Origin: JALSHZ01 sp964439815
GTDB taxonomy: Bacteria; Pseudomonadota; Gammaproteobacteria; UWMA-0217
Direction: 5' to 3'
Assembly (NCBI GenBank): GCA_964439815.1
Contig: CAYTPO010000179.1
Location: 1-5,167, forward strand
DNA length: 5,167 nt
Of the stretch, positions 1-5,167 are shown piece by piece. The position numbers and the translations under genes were made by a program. Position 1 is the first letter of the stretch; every line of letters starts with the position of its first letter. A model generated the notes under the pieces. That model did no database searches and had not been told where the DNA came from. It saw only the letters and a program-made list of their open reading frames with translations.

Positions 1-756
1 CCCTCATTGAAGAACGACCGTTTTGCGCAGCGGCAAGGCTGGAAACAACAGCAGTTGTCCGGCATCAAGCTGACCCATCGCATCTATTTCAACCGACAGA
101 CAGCCGCTCGTGAATGGCATGTCTATCTCGAAGGCGATGGCCGGCCCTGGAGACACCAATCCCGCATCAGCCTCGACCCGGCCACAACGCACCCATTGAT
201 GCTGCGACTGATGGTAATGGATGATGATCCATCGATCTATCTCACCCGCCCCTGCTACAACAGTGAACTGAAAAATCGCGGCTGCAACCCGTGGTACTGG
301 ACCCAGGGACGTTACTCCCTCACAGTGGTCGAGGAACTGGCAACCGTGCTGCAAACCGTCATCGAGCAGCAGGATATTCGGCAGCTCGTCCTGATCGGAC
401 ACAGCGGCGGTGGCACCCTGGCCGTCCTGCTTGCAGACAGAATTCCCCAAACCAGACTGGTCGTGACCCTGGCCGCCAATCTCGATATCGATTCATGGGC
501 GGATCAACACGGCTATACAAGGCTGACCGACTCGCTCAACCCGGCAACCGAGGCCAACCCTGCCCCACCCTACCGGCAGCTGCATTATATCGGCGCCAGA
601 GACAGGAGTGTGACGCCAGCCGCGGCCACTAGGCGCACTGGTGCAGGCTTCATCACGCTGCCCGATGTAACGCATACCTCAGGCTGGGAAGCGCACTGGC
701 CGGCCATTCTGCAAACACTGCAAGGCAATCATCAACAGGCGGGTACAGTACATTGA
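1..756 (+). CDS. Alpha/beta hydrolase, 5'-partial
   Basis: This is a serine hydrolase of the alpha/beta-hydrolase fold; substrate unknown. Counting from the TTG at position 7, the nucleophile elbow GHSGGG places Ser133 (codon 403-405). Asp199 in the segment GARDRSV (codon 601) and His223 in VTHTSGW (codon 673) complete a plausible triad. The motif YLEGDG near residues 40-45 sits where this family has its oxyanion-hole loop. Cys83 and Cys93 could form a disulfide if the protein is exported. The frame stays open to base 1 (Pro-Ser before the TTG), and the segment RFAQRQGW resembles the region that in relatives follows an N-terminal signal or lipoprotein peptide. I therefore treat the gene as running in from upstream and do not accept TTG 7 as the start. 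The stop overlaps the kinase start by 4 bases, which suggests translational coupling. The fold and triad are well supported; specificity (esterase, lipase, peptidase) and export are not determined. Confidence 0.85.
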   Translation, partial: PSLKNDRFAQRQGWKQQQLSGIKLTHRIYFNRQTAAREWHVYLEGDGRPWRHQSRISLDPATTHPLMLRLMVMDDDPSIYLTRPCYNSELKNRGCNPWYWTQGRYSLTVVEELATVLQTVIEQQDIRQLVLIGHSGGGTLAVLLADRIPQTRLVVTLAANLDIDSWADQHGYTRLTDSLNPATEANPAPPYRQLHYIGARDRSVTPAAATRRTGAGFITLPDVTHTSGWEAHWPAILQTLQGNHQQAGTVH

Positions 757-1973
757 CCACGGAAAACAACATCGATATCAATATTCCGGGATACCGCGTC
801 AGGAAAAAGATTGGCGAGGGCGGTTTTGCCAAGGTCTATCTGGCCGAACAGACGTCTCTGGAACGGGACGTGGCACTGAAAATCATCTCGTCGGAACTGG
901 TCTCCGACAAACAATTCTGCGACCGCTTCATCAAGGAAGGCAAGATCATTGCTCGCATGAGCGAGCACCCCAATATCATCACGATTCACGATATTGGCTG
1001 CCATGAAGGCACTTACTACATGTCCATGGAGTATGTCGCAGGGGGGGATCTCAGCGACCGGATGAAAACAGGGATCTCCGCGCCCCGAGCCACGGAAATC
1101 ATTCGCTATATCGCACTCGCCCTGTCCGAGGCACACAAGTCCGGCTTTATTCACCGCGACATCAAACCGGCCAATGTGCTGTTCAAGGCCGACAGGACTC
1201 CCGTACTCACGGATTTTGGCATCGCCAAATCACTGACCGCCGCCACCCAGTTAACCCAGGCCGGTTTTGCCGTTGGCACGCCGGATTACATGAGCCCGGA
1301 GCAGGCCATGTCCCGCGAAGTCGATGGCCGGTCGGATCTCTACAGCCTCGGCGTCATGTATTACGAACTGCTTACCGGCACCAAACCCTTTACCGCGGAC
1401 GATGCCTTTTCGGTGGCGGTCATGCACATCAACGAGCCTCCCCCACCCTTGCCAAAAGCATTGTCATGCTATCAACCACTACTCGACAAATTGATGGCCA
1501 AGGAGCCGGAGCAGCGCTTTGCCGATGCCAATGTACTGATCGAGGCTCTGGACCAGCTCCCCGAGGCTGCGAGAACAACCGCTACGACCGCCAATGGCAA
1601 CAGCCTGCATACATCGCGCAGGGGCACCAGCGGACTGAAGCCAGGGCTGTTCATTTCCCTGGGCCTTGGCATCCTTGCGGCTGGCGCCGTTATTGCCGCC
1701 GTTTTCATAATGGATACGAGCCAACAAGAGAGCGGCAATATCCAGGACATACCGCTTACCACCACCACGGCACCCCCAATCGAAGAAACCGCAAAGCTGC
1801 CCCCCAAGATCCAGCGTCTGCTGGAGGTCGCGGCATTGCATGAGGAATTCGGCAGAATCAGGGAGCCACGGGGAAGCAGCGCCTGTGATGCCTACAGCTT
1901 GATACTCGATTCCGACCCAGGCAACCAGCAGGCCCTGGAAGCGCATAAAAGGCTCGGCTGTGAAAAACCATAA
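753..1973 (+). CDS. Membrane-anchored Hanks-type Ser/Thr protein kinase (PknB-like)
   Basis: This 406-residue protein phosphorylates Ser/Thr on unknown partners. The kinase core spans about residues 14-268 and is intact: glycine loop GEGGFAKV (21-28), Lys43 in VALK, helix-C Glu62, catalytic HRD with Asp136 plus Lys138 and Asn141, DFG with Asp154, and GTPDYMSPE (175-183). Thr162, Thr165, Thr168 and Thr176 in the activation loop are candidate phosphosites. A Thr-rich juxtamembrane stretch leads to one hydrophobic segment (about 296-320). An 86-residue tail follows that should lie outside the cytoplasm. It has no PASTA repeats. It ends in a TPR-like piece with the DPGN motif, flanked by Cys378 and Cys403. 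The start is TTG at 753, inside a TTGA overlap with the hydrolase stop. No ATG or GTG precedes the kinase core in this frame, and only a weak GGCGGG-like stretch lies upstream, so translation is probably coupled. The family call is firm; target and signal are unknown. Confidence 0.95.
   Translation: MTTENNIDINIPGYRVRKKIGEGGFAKVYLAEQTSLERDVALKIISSELVSDKQFCDRFIKEGKIIARMSEHPNIITIHDIGCHEGTYYMSMEYVAGGDLSDRMKTGISAPRATEIIRYIALALSEAHKSGFIHRDIKPANVLFKADRTPVLTDFGIAKSLTAATQLTQAGFAVGTPDYMSPEQAMSREVDGRSDLYSLGVMYYELLTGTKPFTADDAFSVAVMHINEPPPPLPKALSCYQPLLDKLMAKEPEQRFADANVLIEALDQLPEAARTTATTANGNSLHTSRRGTSGLKPGLFISLGLGILAAGAVIAAVFIMDTSQQESGNIQDIPLTTTTAPPIEETAKLPPKIQRLLEVAALHEEFGRIREPRGSSACDAYSLILDSDPGNQQALEAHKRLGCEKP
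1638..1709 (+). other. Single transmembrane segment of the kinase
   Basis: Residues 296-319 are an uninterrupted run of Gly, Ala, Leu, Ile, Val and Phe. Basic residues precede it (Arg289, Arg290, Lys296) and Asp321 follows. By the positive-inside rule this puts the kinase domain in the cytoplasm and the 86-residue C-terminal tail on the outer face of the inner membrane. Confidence 0.88.
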
Positions 1974-1990
1974 TTATTCCCATCTATACT
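1960..1990 (+). promoter_or_regulatory. Possible weak internal promoter ahead of the caspase-like gene
   Basis: TATACT at 1985-1990 matches five of six bases of the sigma-70 -10 consensus and lies 30 bases before the ATG at 2021. The only -35 candidate is GTGAAA at 1960-1965, with a 19-base spacing, which is poor on both sequence and spacing. It could give extra transcription of the third gene, but read-through from the kinase is enough to explain expression. Confidence 0.2.
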
Positions 1991-2006
1991 TGATGGCACC
2001 GACTAT

Positions 2007-2012
2007 TGAGGA
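2007..2012 (+). promoter_or_regulatory. Ribosome binding site that sets the ATG 2021 start
   Basis: TGAGGA lies 8 bases before the ATG at 2021, good Shine-Dalgarno spacing. It rules out the longer in-frame start at TTG 2006, which would overlap this site. The ATG start also places a clean lipoprotein signal peptide at the N terminus. Confidence 0.85.
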
Positions 2013-2020
2013 TTGACCCA

Positions 2021-2104
2021 ATGAACAAGTTCCATTCCATTACCAACCACCGGCAGCACCTCATTTTCTGCTCGGGGGTATTTCTTGCGCTTGTTACAGG
2101 CGGT
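2021..2104 (+). other. Lipoprotein (Sec/SPII) signal peptide
   Basis: The first 28 residues have a charged and polar N-region (Lys3, Arg11), a hydrophobic core from about 14 to 25, and the box VTGGC with Cys29. Thr at -3 is less typical than Leu, but Gly-Gly before Cys and the soluble Thr/Pro/Asn-rich sequence after it fit signal peptidase II processing. The earlier Cys17 sits inside the hydrophobic core and is not a credible lipidation site. Confidence 0.82.
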
Positions 2105-4777
2105 TGCGCCACCACTCCCAATAATCAGAGCGTACCGGTTGCAGACGATAACAATCCCAACCGTCTGATGGTCGTCGACTGTCTGTTGCCCGCCCGGGTA
2201 CAGCAACTGGGACAAAAACTCACCTATCTGGCGCCACGCCGCCCGATCAAGACAACACAAAGCGACTGCGAAATACGCGGTGGTGAATATACCGCCTTTG
2301 ATCGCGCCAACTATGCCACCGCACTAAAGATCTGGCTGCCACGCGCCAAGGAGGGTGACGCAGACGCCCAGACTTACGTGGGAGAAATCTACGAAAAGGG
2401 GCTCGGCCTGCAAGCCGATTACTCGCTCGCGCTGCTGTGGTACAAGAAGGCCGCCGACCAGGGCTATTCCCGCGCCATGATCAACCTGGGCTATCTCTAC
2501 GAGAGCGGACTGGGTGTACCCATCGATATCGTCGCCGCCATGAACTGGTATCGCAAGGCATCCGGCCTGTCCGCAGCGGATCTCGAATATGTCTCCTCCA
2601 TTGAGCGCGCCAGACGCAAGGCCGCAACCGAAGAAACCCTGCAACTGCGGCAGGATGTCTCCAATCTGCAGGCAGAACTCGACAAGGCTCGCACCGAACT
2701 TGCCCAGCAGCAGACAACGCTTGCCACGGAGCAAGCACGTGCCAACACGCTACGCAAGCGCCTGACCGCCGCCAGAGCGAAAGCACGCGCCCCCACCATC
2801 ATGGCAGCACCGCAAGTCGGAGCAAAAACACCTCCCCAAACCTCGGGTGAAATCCAGGCATTACGCGCACAACTGGCAGCCCGAGATCAGCAGATCCAGG
2901 CAACCAAAGCCGCGCTGGAGAAGAGCAGGAACCAGCTTGCCAGCATCACCAGCAAAATGAATACCAGCGAGGGGCAGACCGCTGCGCAAATGGCCCAGCT
3001 CGCCGCCGATAAAAAACAGCAGGCGCAACAGGTCAAGCAACTGCAACAGAAGCTACAACAGGAAAATGGCAGCTACGAACAGCAACTTACTGCACTCAAA
3101 CAACGGCTGACCACCGCTGAACAGCGCCAGCAGGAACTCACGGCCGCGCTGGGTCAATCACGCTCGGAGCAGGAAAGGTTGCAGCGCCAGCTCACCAGCT
3201 CCGAGCTGGAAAACAGCAAACTGGCCTCACTGCAGCAAAAGCTCGATGCTGCCGAAAGTGAAAAGCAGAAACTGGAACAGTCGTTGGCTGCGAGCCGCGA
3301 GCGCGAAACCACTCTTCAGGCCGGCGTCACTCAACAGAACGATGCAGCAACCCTGGCCGAACTGGAAAAAACCCGAGCATCCACCCGGAAACTGGAAGAG
3401 CAGCTGAATTATTCGCAACAGGAACAAAGCCGCTTGCAGTTGGCTCTGATGAGTGCGCAACAGGCAGAAAGCAGCAAATCCAGCGAAGTGGCCGAACTGC
3501 AGAAACAACTGGCCGATTCCGAGTCGCGCATTGCCGCACGGGAAGCCGCCATCAACAAGCTGCAAGGCAAGATCGCCAAGGGTTCCGGCAGGAAAAAGCA
3601 GGAGGTGGCCGCCATCAGGGTCGTCGAAACCATAGCTCAGGGACCCGCCATCGAAATTATCGACCCCCCGGTTTCCATTACCCGCTCGGTACCCACTGCA
3701 TTTACACCACCCAATCTGCCAATGGTGGAAGTCATCGGCAAGGTGACCTCTGCCGAACAACTGATGACCTTCAAGATCAATGGCAGAAAACAGCCACTCT
3801 CCGACGATGGTCTGTTTCAGCTGGAACAGCAGGTAAATCAGTCCGAGGTTCCCATGGATCTGCTTGCAATCGACAAAAAAGGTCGCAAGACACAGCTGAA
3901 ATTCATGCTGGTACCCAAGGGGGGTGATACTGCAACCCAGGCAAAACGCCCGGCCGGCAAGCGGAACAAACTGCTTCCCGATGGCGTGGATTTTGGCAAT
4001 TATCACGCCTTGATCATAGGCAATACAAAATACGAGAATCTGTCGAATCTGAGCACACCTGCCAACGATGCCCGCGATGTGGAAAAAGTCCTGCGTACCC
4101 GCTATGGCTACAAGACCACCCTGCTGCTCGATGCCAACCGCTACCAGATTCTTTCCGCAATGAACAAACTGCGAGAATCACTGACCGAAAAAGACAACCT
4201 GCTGATCTACTATGCCGGACATGGCGAACTGGACAGCGTCAACCTGCGCGGCTTCTGGCTGCCGATCGATGCCGAACCAGACAACTCGGCCAACTGGATT
4301 TCCAACGTCGCCATCACCGATATGCTCAACATCATGTCCGCCAAGCACATCCTCGTCATTGCCGACTCCTGCTACTCCGGCTCACTGACACGCGCCGCCA
4401 TCGCACGCATGCGCTCCGGCATGTCCGAAGAAAAGCGCAAGAAATGGTACAAAGTCATGTCCGCAGCCAAAACCCGTACCGTCCTCACCTCCGGCGGCGT
4501 CAAACCGGTACTGGACTCGGCAGGTGGAGACCACTCCATCTTCGCCCAAGCTTTTCTTGATGTACTCAACGGCAACCAGGGCATTCTCGAAGGCTTCGAC
4601 CTGTATCGAAAAATCCAGAAACGCGTAAAAGCCGAAACAAAACGCCTGAACGTCGATCAGAACCCCCAATATGCACCACTGAAATTCGCTGGACATGAAG
4701 CAGGAGAATACTTCTTCCTCCCAAGTGGAAGCGCCAGCGCAGGCAACAAACGCGTAGTGAAGCTGGCGCAGCGATAG
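2021..4777 (+). CDS. Lipoprotein with Sel1 repeats, long coiled coil and C-terminal caspase-like (C14) domain
   Basis: This 918-residue protein is a predicted lipid-anchored cysteine protease. Residues 1-28 form a signal peptide ending in LVTGGC, with Cys29 the likely lipidated residue; Ala30 at +2 favours the outer membrane. Next come a module with Cys54 and Cys83 (DCLLP, then DCEIRGGEY), two and a half Sel1 repeats (about 96-183), and a Gln/Glu/Lys/Ala-rich coiled coil (about 185-257 and 277-522) broken by a Pro-rich hinge. A beta-rich module (about 533-635) follows, then the caspase-like domain (about 660-900). That domain starts YHALIIGNTKYENL and has catalytic His734 in YYAGHG and Cys784 in ADSCYSG. 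The conserved p10-like region GDHSIFAQAF follows. Asp782 beside the Cys resembles the acidic S1 residue of metacaspases and orthocaspases, hinting at cleavage after Arg/Lys rather than Asp; this is inference. It lies 47 bases after the kinase, probably in the same operon. Family call firm; substrate and role unknown. Confidence 0.93.
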   Translation: MNKFHSITNHRQHLIFCSGVFLALVTGGCATTPNNQSVPVADDNNPNRLMVVDCLLPARVQQLGQKLTYLAPRRPIKTTQSDCEIRGGEYTAFDRANYATALKIWLPRAKEGDADAQTYVGEIYEKGLGLQADYSLALLWYKKAADQGYSRAMINLGYLYESGLGVPIDIVAAMNWYRKASGLSAADLEYVSSIERARRKAATEETLQLRQDVSNLQAELDKARTELAQQQTTLATEQARANTLRKRLTAARAKARAPTIMAAPQVGAKTPPQTSGEIQALRAQLAARDQQIQATKAALEKSRNQLASITSKMNTSEGQTAAQMAQLAADKKQQAQQVKQLQQKLQQENGSYEQQLTALKQRLTTAEQRQQELTAALGQSRSEQERLQRQLTSSELENSKLASLQQKLDAAESEKQKLEQSLAASRERETTLQAGVTQQNDAATLAELEKTRASTRKLEEQLNYSQQEQSRLQLALMSAQQAESSKSSEVAELQKQLADSESRIAAREAAINKLQGKIAKGSGRKKQEVAAIRVVETIAQGPAIEIIDPPVSITRSVPTAFTPPNLPMVEVIGKVTSAEQLMTFKINGRKQPLSDDGLFQLEQQVNQSEVPMDLLAIDKKGRKTQLKFMLVPKGGDTATQAKRPAGKRNKLLPDGVDFGNYHALIIGNTKYENLSNLSTPANDARDVEKVLRTRYGYKTTLLLDANRYQILSAMNKLRESLTEKDNLLIYYAGHGELDSVNLRGFWLPIDAEPDNSANWISNVAITDMLNIMSAKHILVIADSCYSGSLTRAAIARMRSGMSEEKRKKWYKVMSAAKTRTVLTSGGVKPVLDSAGGDHSIFAQAFLDVLNGNQGILEGFDLYRKIQKRVKAETKRLNVDQNPQYAPLKFAGHEAGEYFFLPSGSASAGNKRVVKLAQR
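2306..2569 (+). repeat. Sel1-like repeats within the caspase-like lipoprotein
   Basis: Residues about 96-130 and 131-166 are two full Sel1 units, with a third half unit to about 183. The hallmarks are visible: AQTYVGEIYEKGLG and AMINLGYLYESGLG, with ALLWYKKAADQGYSRA and AMNWYRKASG between. Such helical repeats usually bind proteins or peptides, so this segment probably recruits a partner near the membrane anchor. Confidence 0.92.
2573..3586 (+). other. Coiled-coil stalk with Pro-rich hinge
   Basis: Residues about 185-257 and 277-522 are almost free of Pro and aromatic residues, rich in Gln, Glu, Lys, Ala and Leu, with hydrophobic positions at heptad spacing. The interruption at about 257-276 has several Pro (APTIMAAPQ, then TPPQT) and should act as a hinge. 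If fully helical the two parts would reach tens of nanometres, enough to hold the protease domain well away from the lipid anchor. Confidence 0.85.
3983..4720 (+). other. Caspase-like (peptidase C14) catalytic domain
   Basis: This part encodes about residues 655-900. It begins with the family's beta-strand YHALIIGNTKYENL and the NDARDVEKVL helix. The catalytic His734 (codon 4220-4222) lies in YYAGHG and the nucleophile Cys784 (codon 4370-4372) in ADSCYSG. A basic loop (about 795-822, many Arg and Lys) separates the p20-like part from the p10-like part, where caspase relatives are often processed. Both catalytic residues are present, so an active protease is expected. Confidence 0.93.
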
Positions 4778-4784
4778 AACAACC

Positions 4785-4803
4785 ATCAATCGTCACGATT
4801 GGT
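4785..4803 (+). terminator. Small hairpin just after the operon; weak terminator candidate
   Basis: CAATCG (4787-4792) pairs with CGATTG (4796-4801) around a TCA loop. A T-G wobble and an A-T pair extend it outward. It begins 8 bases after the stop codon at 4777. No T run follows, so it is not a standard intrinsic terminator; it could protect the 3' end or be a leftover of the neighbouring repeat elements. Confidence 0.35.
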
Positions 4804-4816
4804 AGGCGTATGGCAA

Positions 4817-4866
4817 GTTGGGCAAAGAAGGAACGACACGCCCAACATTTCCGCCTATGCGTTGGG
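4817..4866. repeat. Alternative hairpins GTTGGGC / GCCCAAC / GTTGGG in copy A
   Basis: GTTGGGC at 4817-4823 is the exact reverse complement of GCCCAAC at 4840-4846 with 16 bases between them. The same CCCAAC (4841-4846) can instead pair with GTTGGG at 4861-4866 across 14 bases. The two stems are mutually exclusive. In copy B the first arm is lost, but TACCCAA (5022-5028) still pairs with TTGGGTA (5045-5051). Confidence 0.7.
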
Positions 4867-4977
4867 TACGTCCAAAAAACCTATTCCCCCTAACCAAAAA
4901 AACCAATTGAACGTACAACATTCCACCACGTAGGGTGTATTAGCGATAGCGTAATACACCAAAAAGAACCATCAACG
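4822..4977 (+). repeat. Direct repeat unit, copy A (156 bp)
   Basis: Runs from GCAAAGAAGGAACGACAC to AACCATCAACG. It aligns without gaps to copy B at an offset of 183 bases with 10 mismatches by eye (146 of 156 identical). The last 63 bases (4915-4977) are identical in both copies and contain the GTAG-hairpin; all mismatches fall in the first 93 bases. The unit has no reading frame of note. Confidence 0.93.
4930..4960 (+). repeat. REP-like palindrome with 5' GTAG, copy A
   Basis: GTAG at 4930-4933 is followed directly by GGTGTATTA (4934-4942), whose exact reverse complement TAATACACC lies at 4952-4960 around the loop GCGATAGCG. A GTAG (or GGAG) tetranucleotide 5' of an imperfect palindrome is the known signature of REP sequences recognised by REP-associated tyrosine transposases (RAYT). 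No transposase gene is in this window, so the class is assigned from form alone. Confidence 0.75.
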
Positions 4978-5004
4978 CCCACCAAAACAGTAATAGCAGA
5001 TCGA

Positions 5005-5160
5005 GCAAAGTAAGAACGACATACCCAACATTTCCGTCTATGCATTGGGTACATCTAAAATACCTATTCCCCCTAACCAAAAAAACCAATTGAACGCACA
5101 ACATTCCACCACGTAGGGTGTATTAGCGATAGCGTAATACACCAAAAAGAACCATCAACG
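5005..5160 (+). repeat. Direct repeat unit, copy B (156 bp)
   Basis: Second copy in the same orientation, 27 bases after copy A. It differs at 10 positions, all in the first 93 bases, several of them inside the CCCAAC/GTTGGG hairpin arms. It ends at AACCATCAACG, 7 bases before the window edge, so further copies beyond the window are possible. Confidence 0.93.
5113..5143 (+). repeat. REP-like palindrome with 5' GTAG, copy B
   Basis: Identical to the copy A element: GTAG at 5113-5116, arms at 5117-5125 and 5135-5143, same GCGATAGCG loop. The two hairpins lie in direct orientation 183 bases apart. Confidence 0.75.
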
Positions 5161-5167
5161 TTCCGGG

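Larger units (their letters stand above)
4778..5167. other. 390-base non-coding region filled with repeat elements
   Basis: No credible gene is seen on either strand to the window edge. The region is AT-richer than the genes, has A runs (including seven in a row in each repeat copy), and is largely accounted for by two near-identical 156-bp units at 4822-4977 and 5005-5160 plus a degraded upstream fragment. Between the units, 4978-5004 is only weakly similar to the bases before the first unit. Confidence 0.85.

Noticed and set aside
7..9. TTG at 7 as the start of the hydrolase
   Set aside because: The frame is open to base 1, no ribosome site can be seen, and the first residues resemble the interior of family members that begin with a signal peptide. 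Treated as 5'-partial.
732..1154. Open frame on the minus strand over the kinase N terminus, and similar ones elsewhere
   Set aside because: These are shadows of strongly supported plus-strand genes with no family features.
2006..2020. TTG at 2006 as the start of the caspase-like gene
   Set aside because: It overlaps the ribosome site at 2007-2012; ATG 2021 has ideal spacing and gives a proper lipoprotein signal peptide.
3227..4006. Open frame of 259 codons on the minus strand
   Set aside because: It lies antisense to the coiled coil and beta-rich module. Its composition (rich in Leu, Phe, Cys, Gly) is what antisense of Gln/Glu/Lys-rich codons gives, and no domain is visible.
753..4777. Standard cytoplasmic caspase immune (abortive infection) system
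   Set aside because: The signal peptide and stalk place the protease outside the cytoplasm, and no nuclease, gasdermin or STAND ATPase partner lies in the window.
4934..4960. Intrinsic terminator at the GTAG-hairpin
   Set aside because: The stem is AT-rich and is followed by A rather than T residues on the plus strand; the minus strand has no T run after it either.
4822..5160. CRISPR array
   Set aside because: Only two units of 156 bp with a 27-base gap, internal hairpins and mismatches; CRISPR repeats are about 24-40 bp and there are no cas genes.

Overview
The window looks like a piece of a gammaproteobacterial chromosome. Coding GC is moderate (a bit above half by eye), the downstream spacer is AT-richer, the genes are tightly packed on one strand, and the third gene product is a lipoprotein-type envelope protein. 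Nothing in the sequence fixes a genus. The call rests on family resemblance: this kind of alpha/beta hydrolase, a Ser/Thr kinase with a short 'DPGN' tail, and a Sel1/caspase lipoprotein are familiar from gammaproteobacteria, including environmental and sulfur-oxidising lineages.

Layout: (1) 1-756, the 3' part of an alpha/beta hydrolase whose true start probably lies upstream of the window. (2) 753-1973, a membrane-anchored Hanks-type (PknB-like) Ser/Thr protein kinase. It overlaps gene 1 by 4 bases and uses a TTG start. (3) 2021-4777, after a 47-base gap, a 918-residue predicted lipoprotein. Its order is a Cys-containing N-terminal module, Sel1 repeats, a long Gln-rich coiled coil, a beta-rich module and a C-terminal caspase-like (peptidase C14) domain with an intact His/Cys dyad. 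(4) 4778-5167, a non-coding stretch with two 156-bp direct repeat units 183 bp apart. Each carries a hairpin preceded by GTAG, the hallmark of REP sequences mobilised by RAYT transposases. Traces of a degraded third unit reach up to the stop codon of gene 3.

The three genes very likely form one transcription unit. The most interesting reading is a kinase plus caspase-like envelope module. The kinase has a cytoplasmic catalytic domain, one membrane segment and a small extracytoplasmic tail. The caspase-like protein should be tethered to the outer membrane by its lipidated Cys, with a coiled-coil stalk placing the protease domain in the periplasm. The hydrolase family is commonly exported too. 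All three could therefore act at the envelope, but any functional link between them is inference from gene order and domain content. The individual domains are known; the arrangement is what deserves attention.
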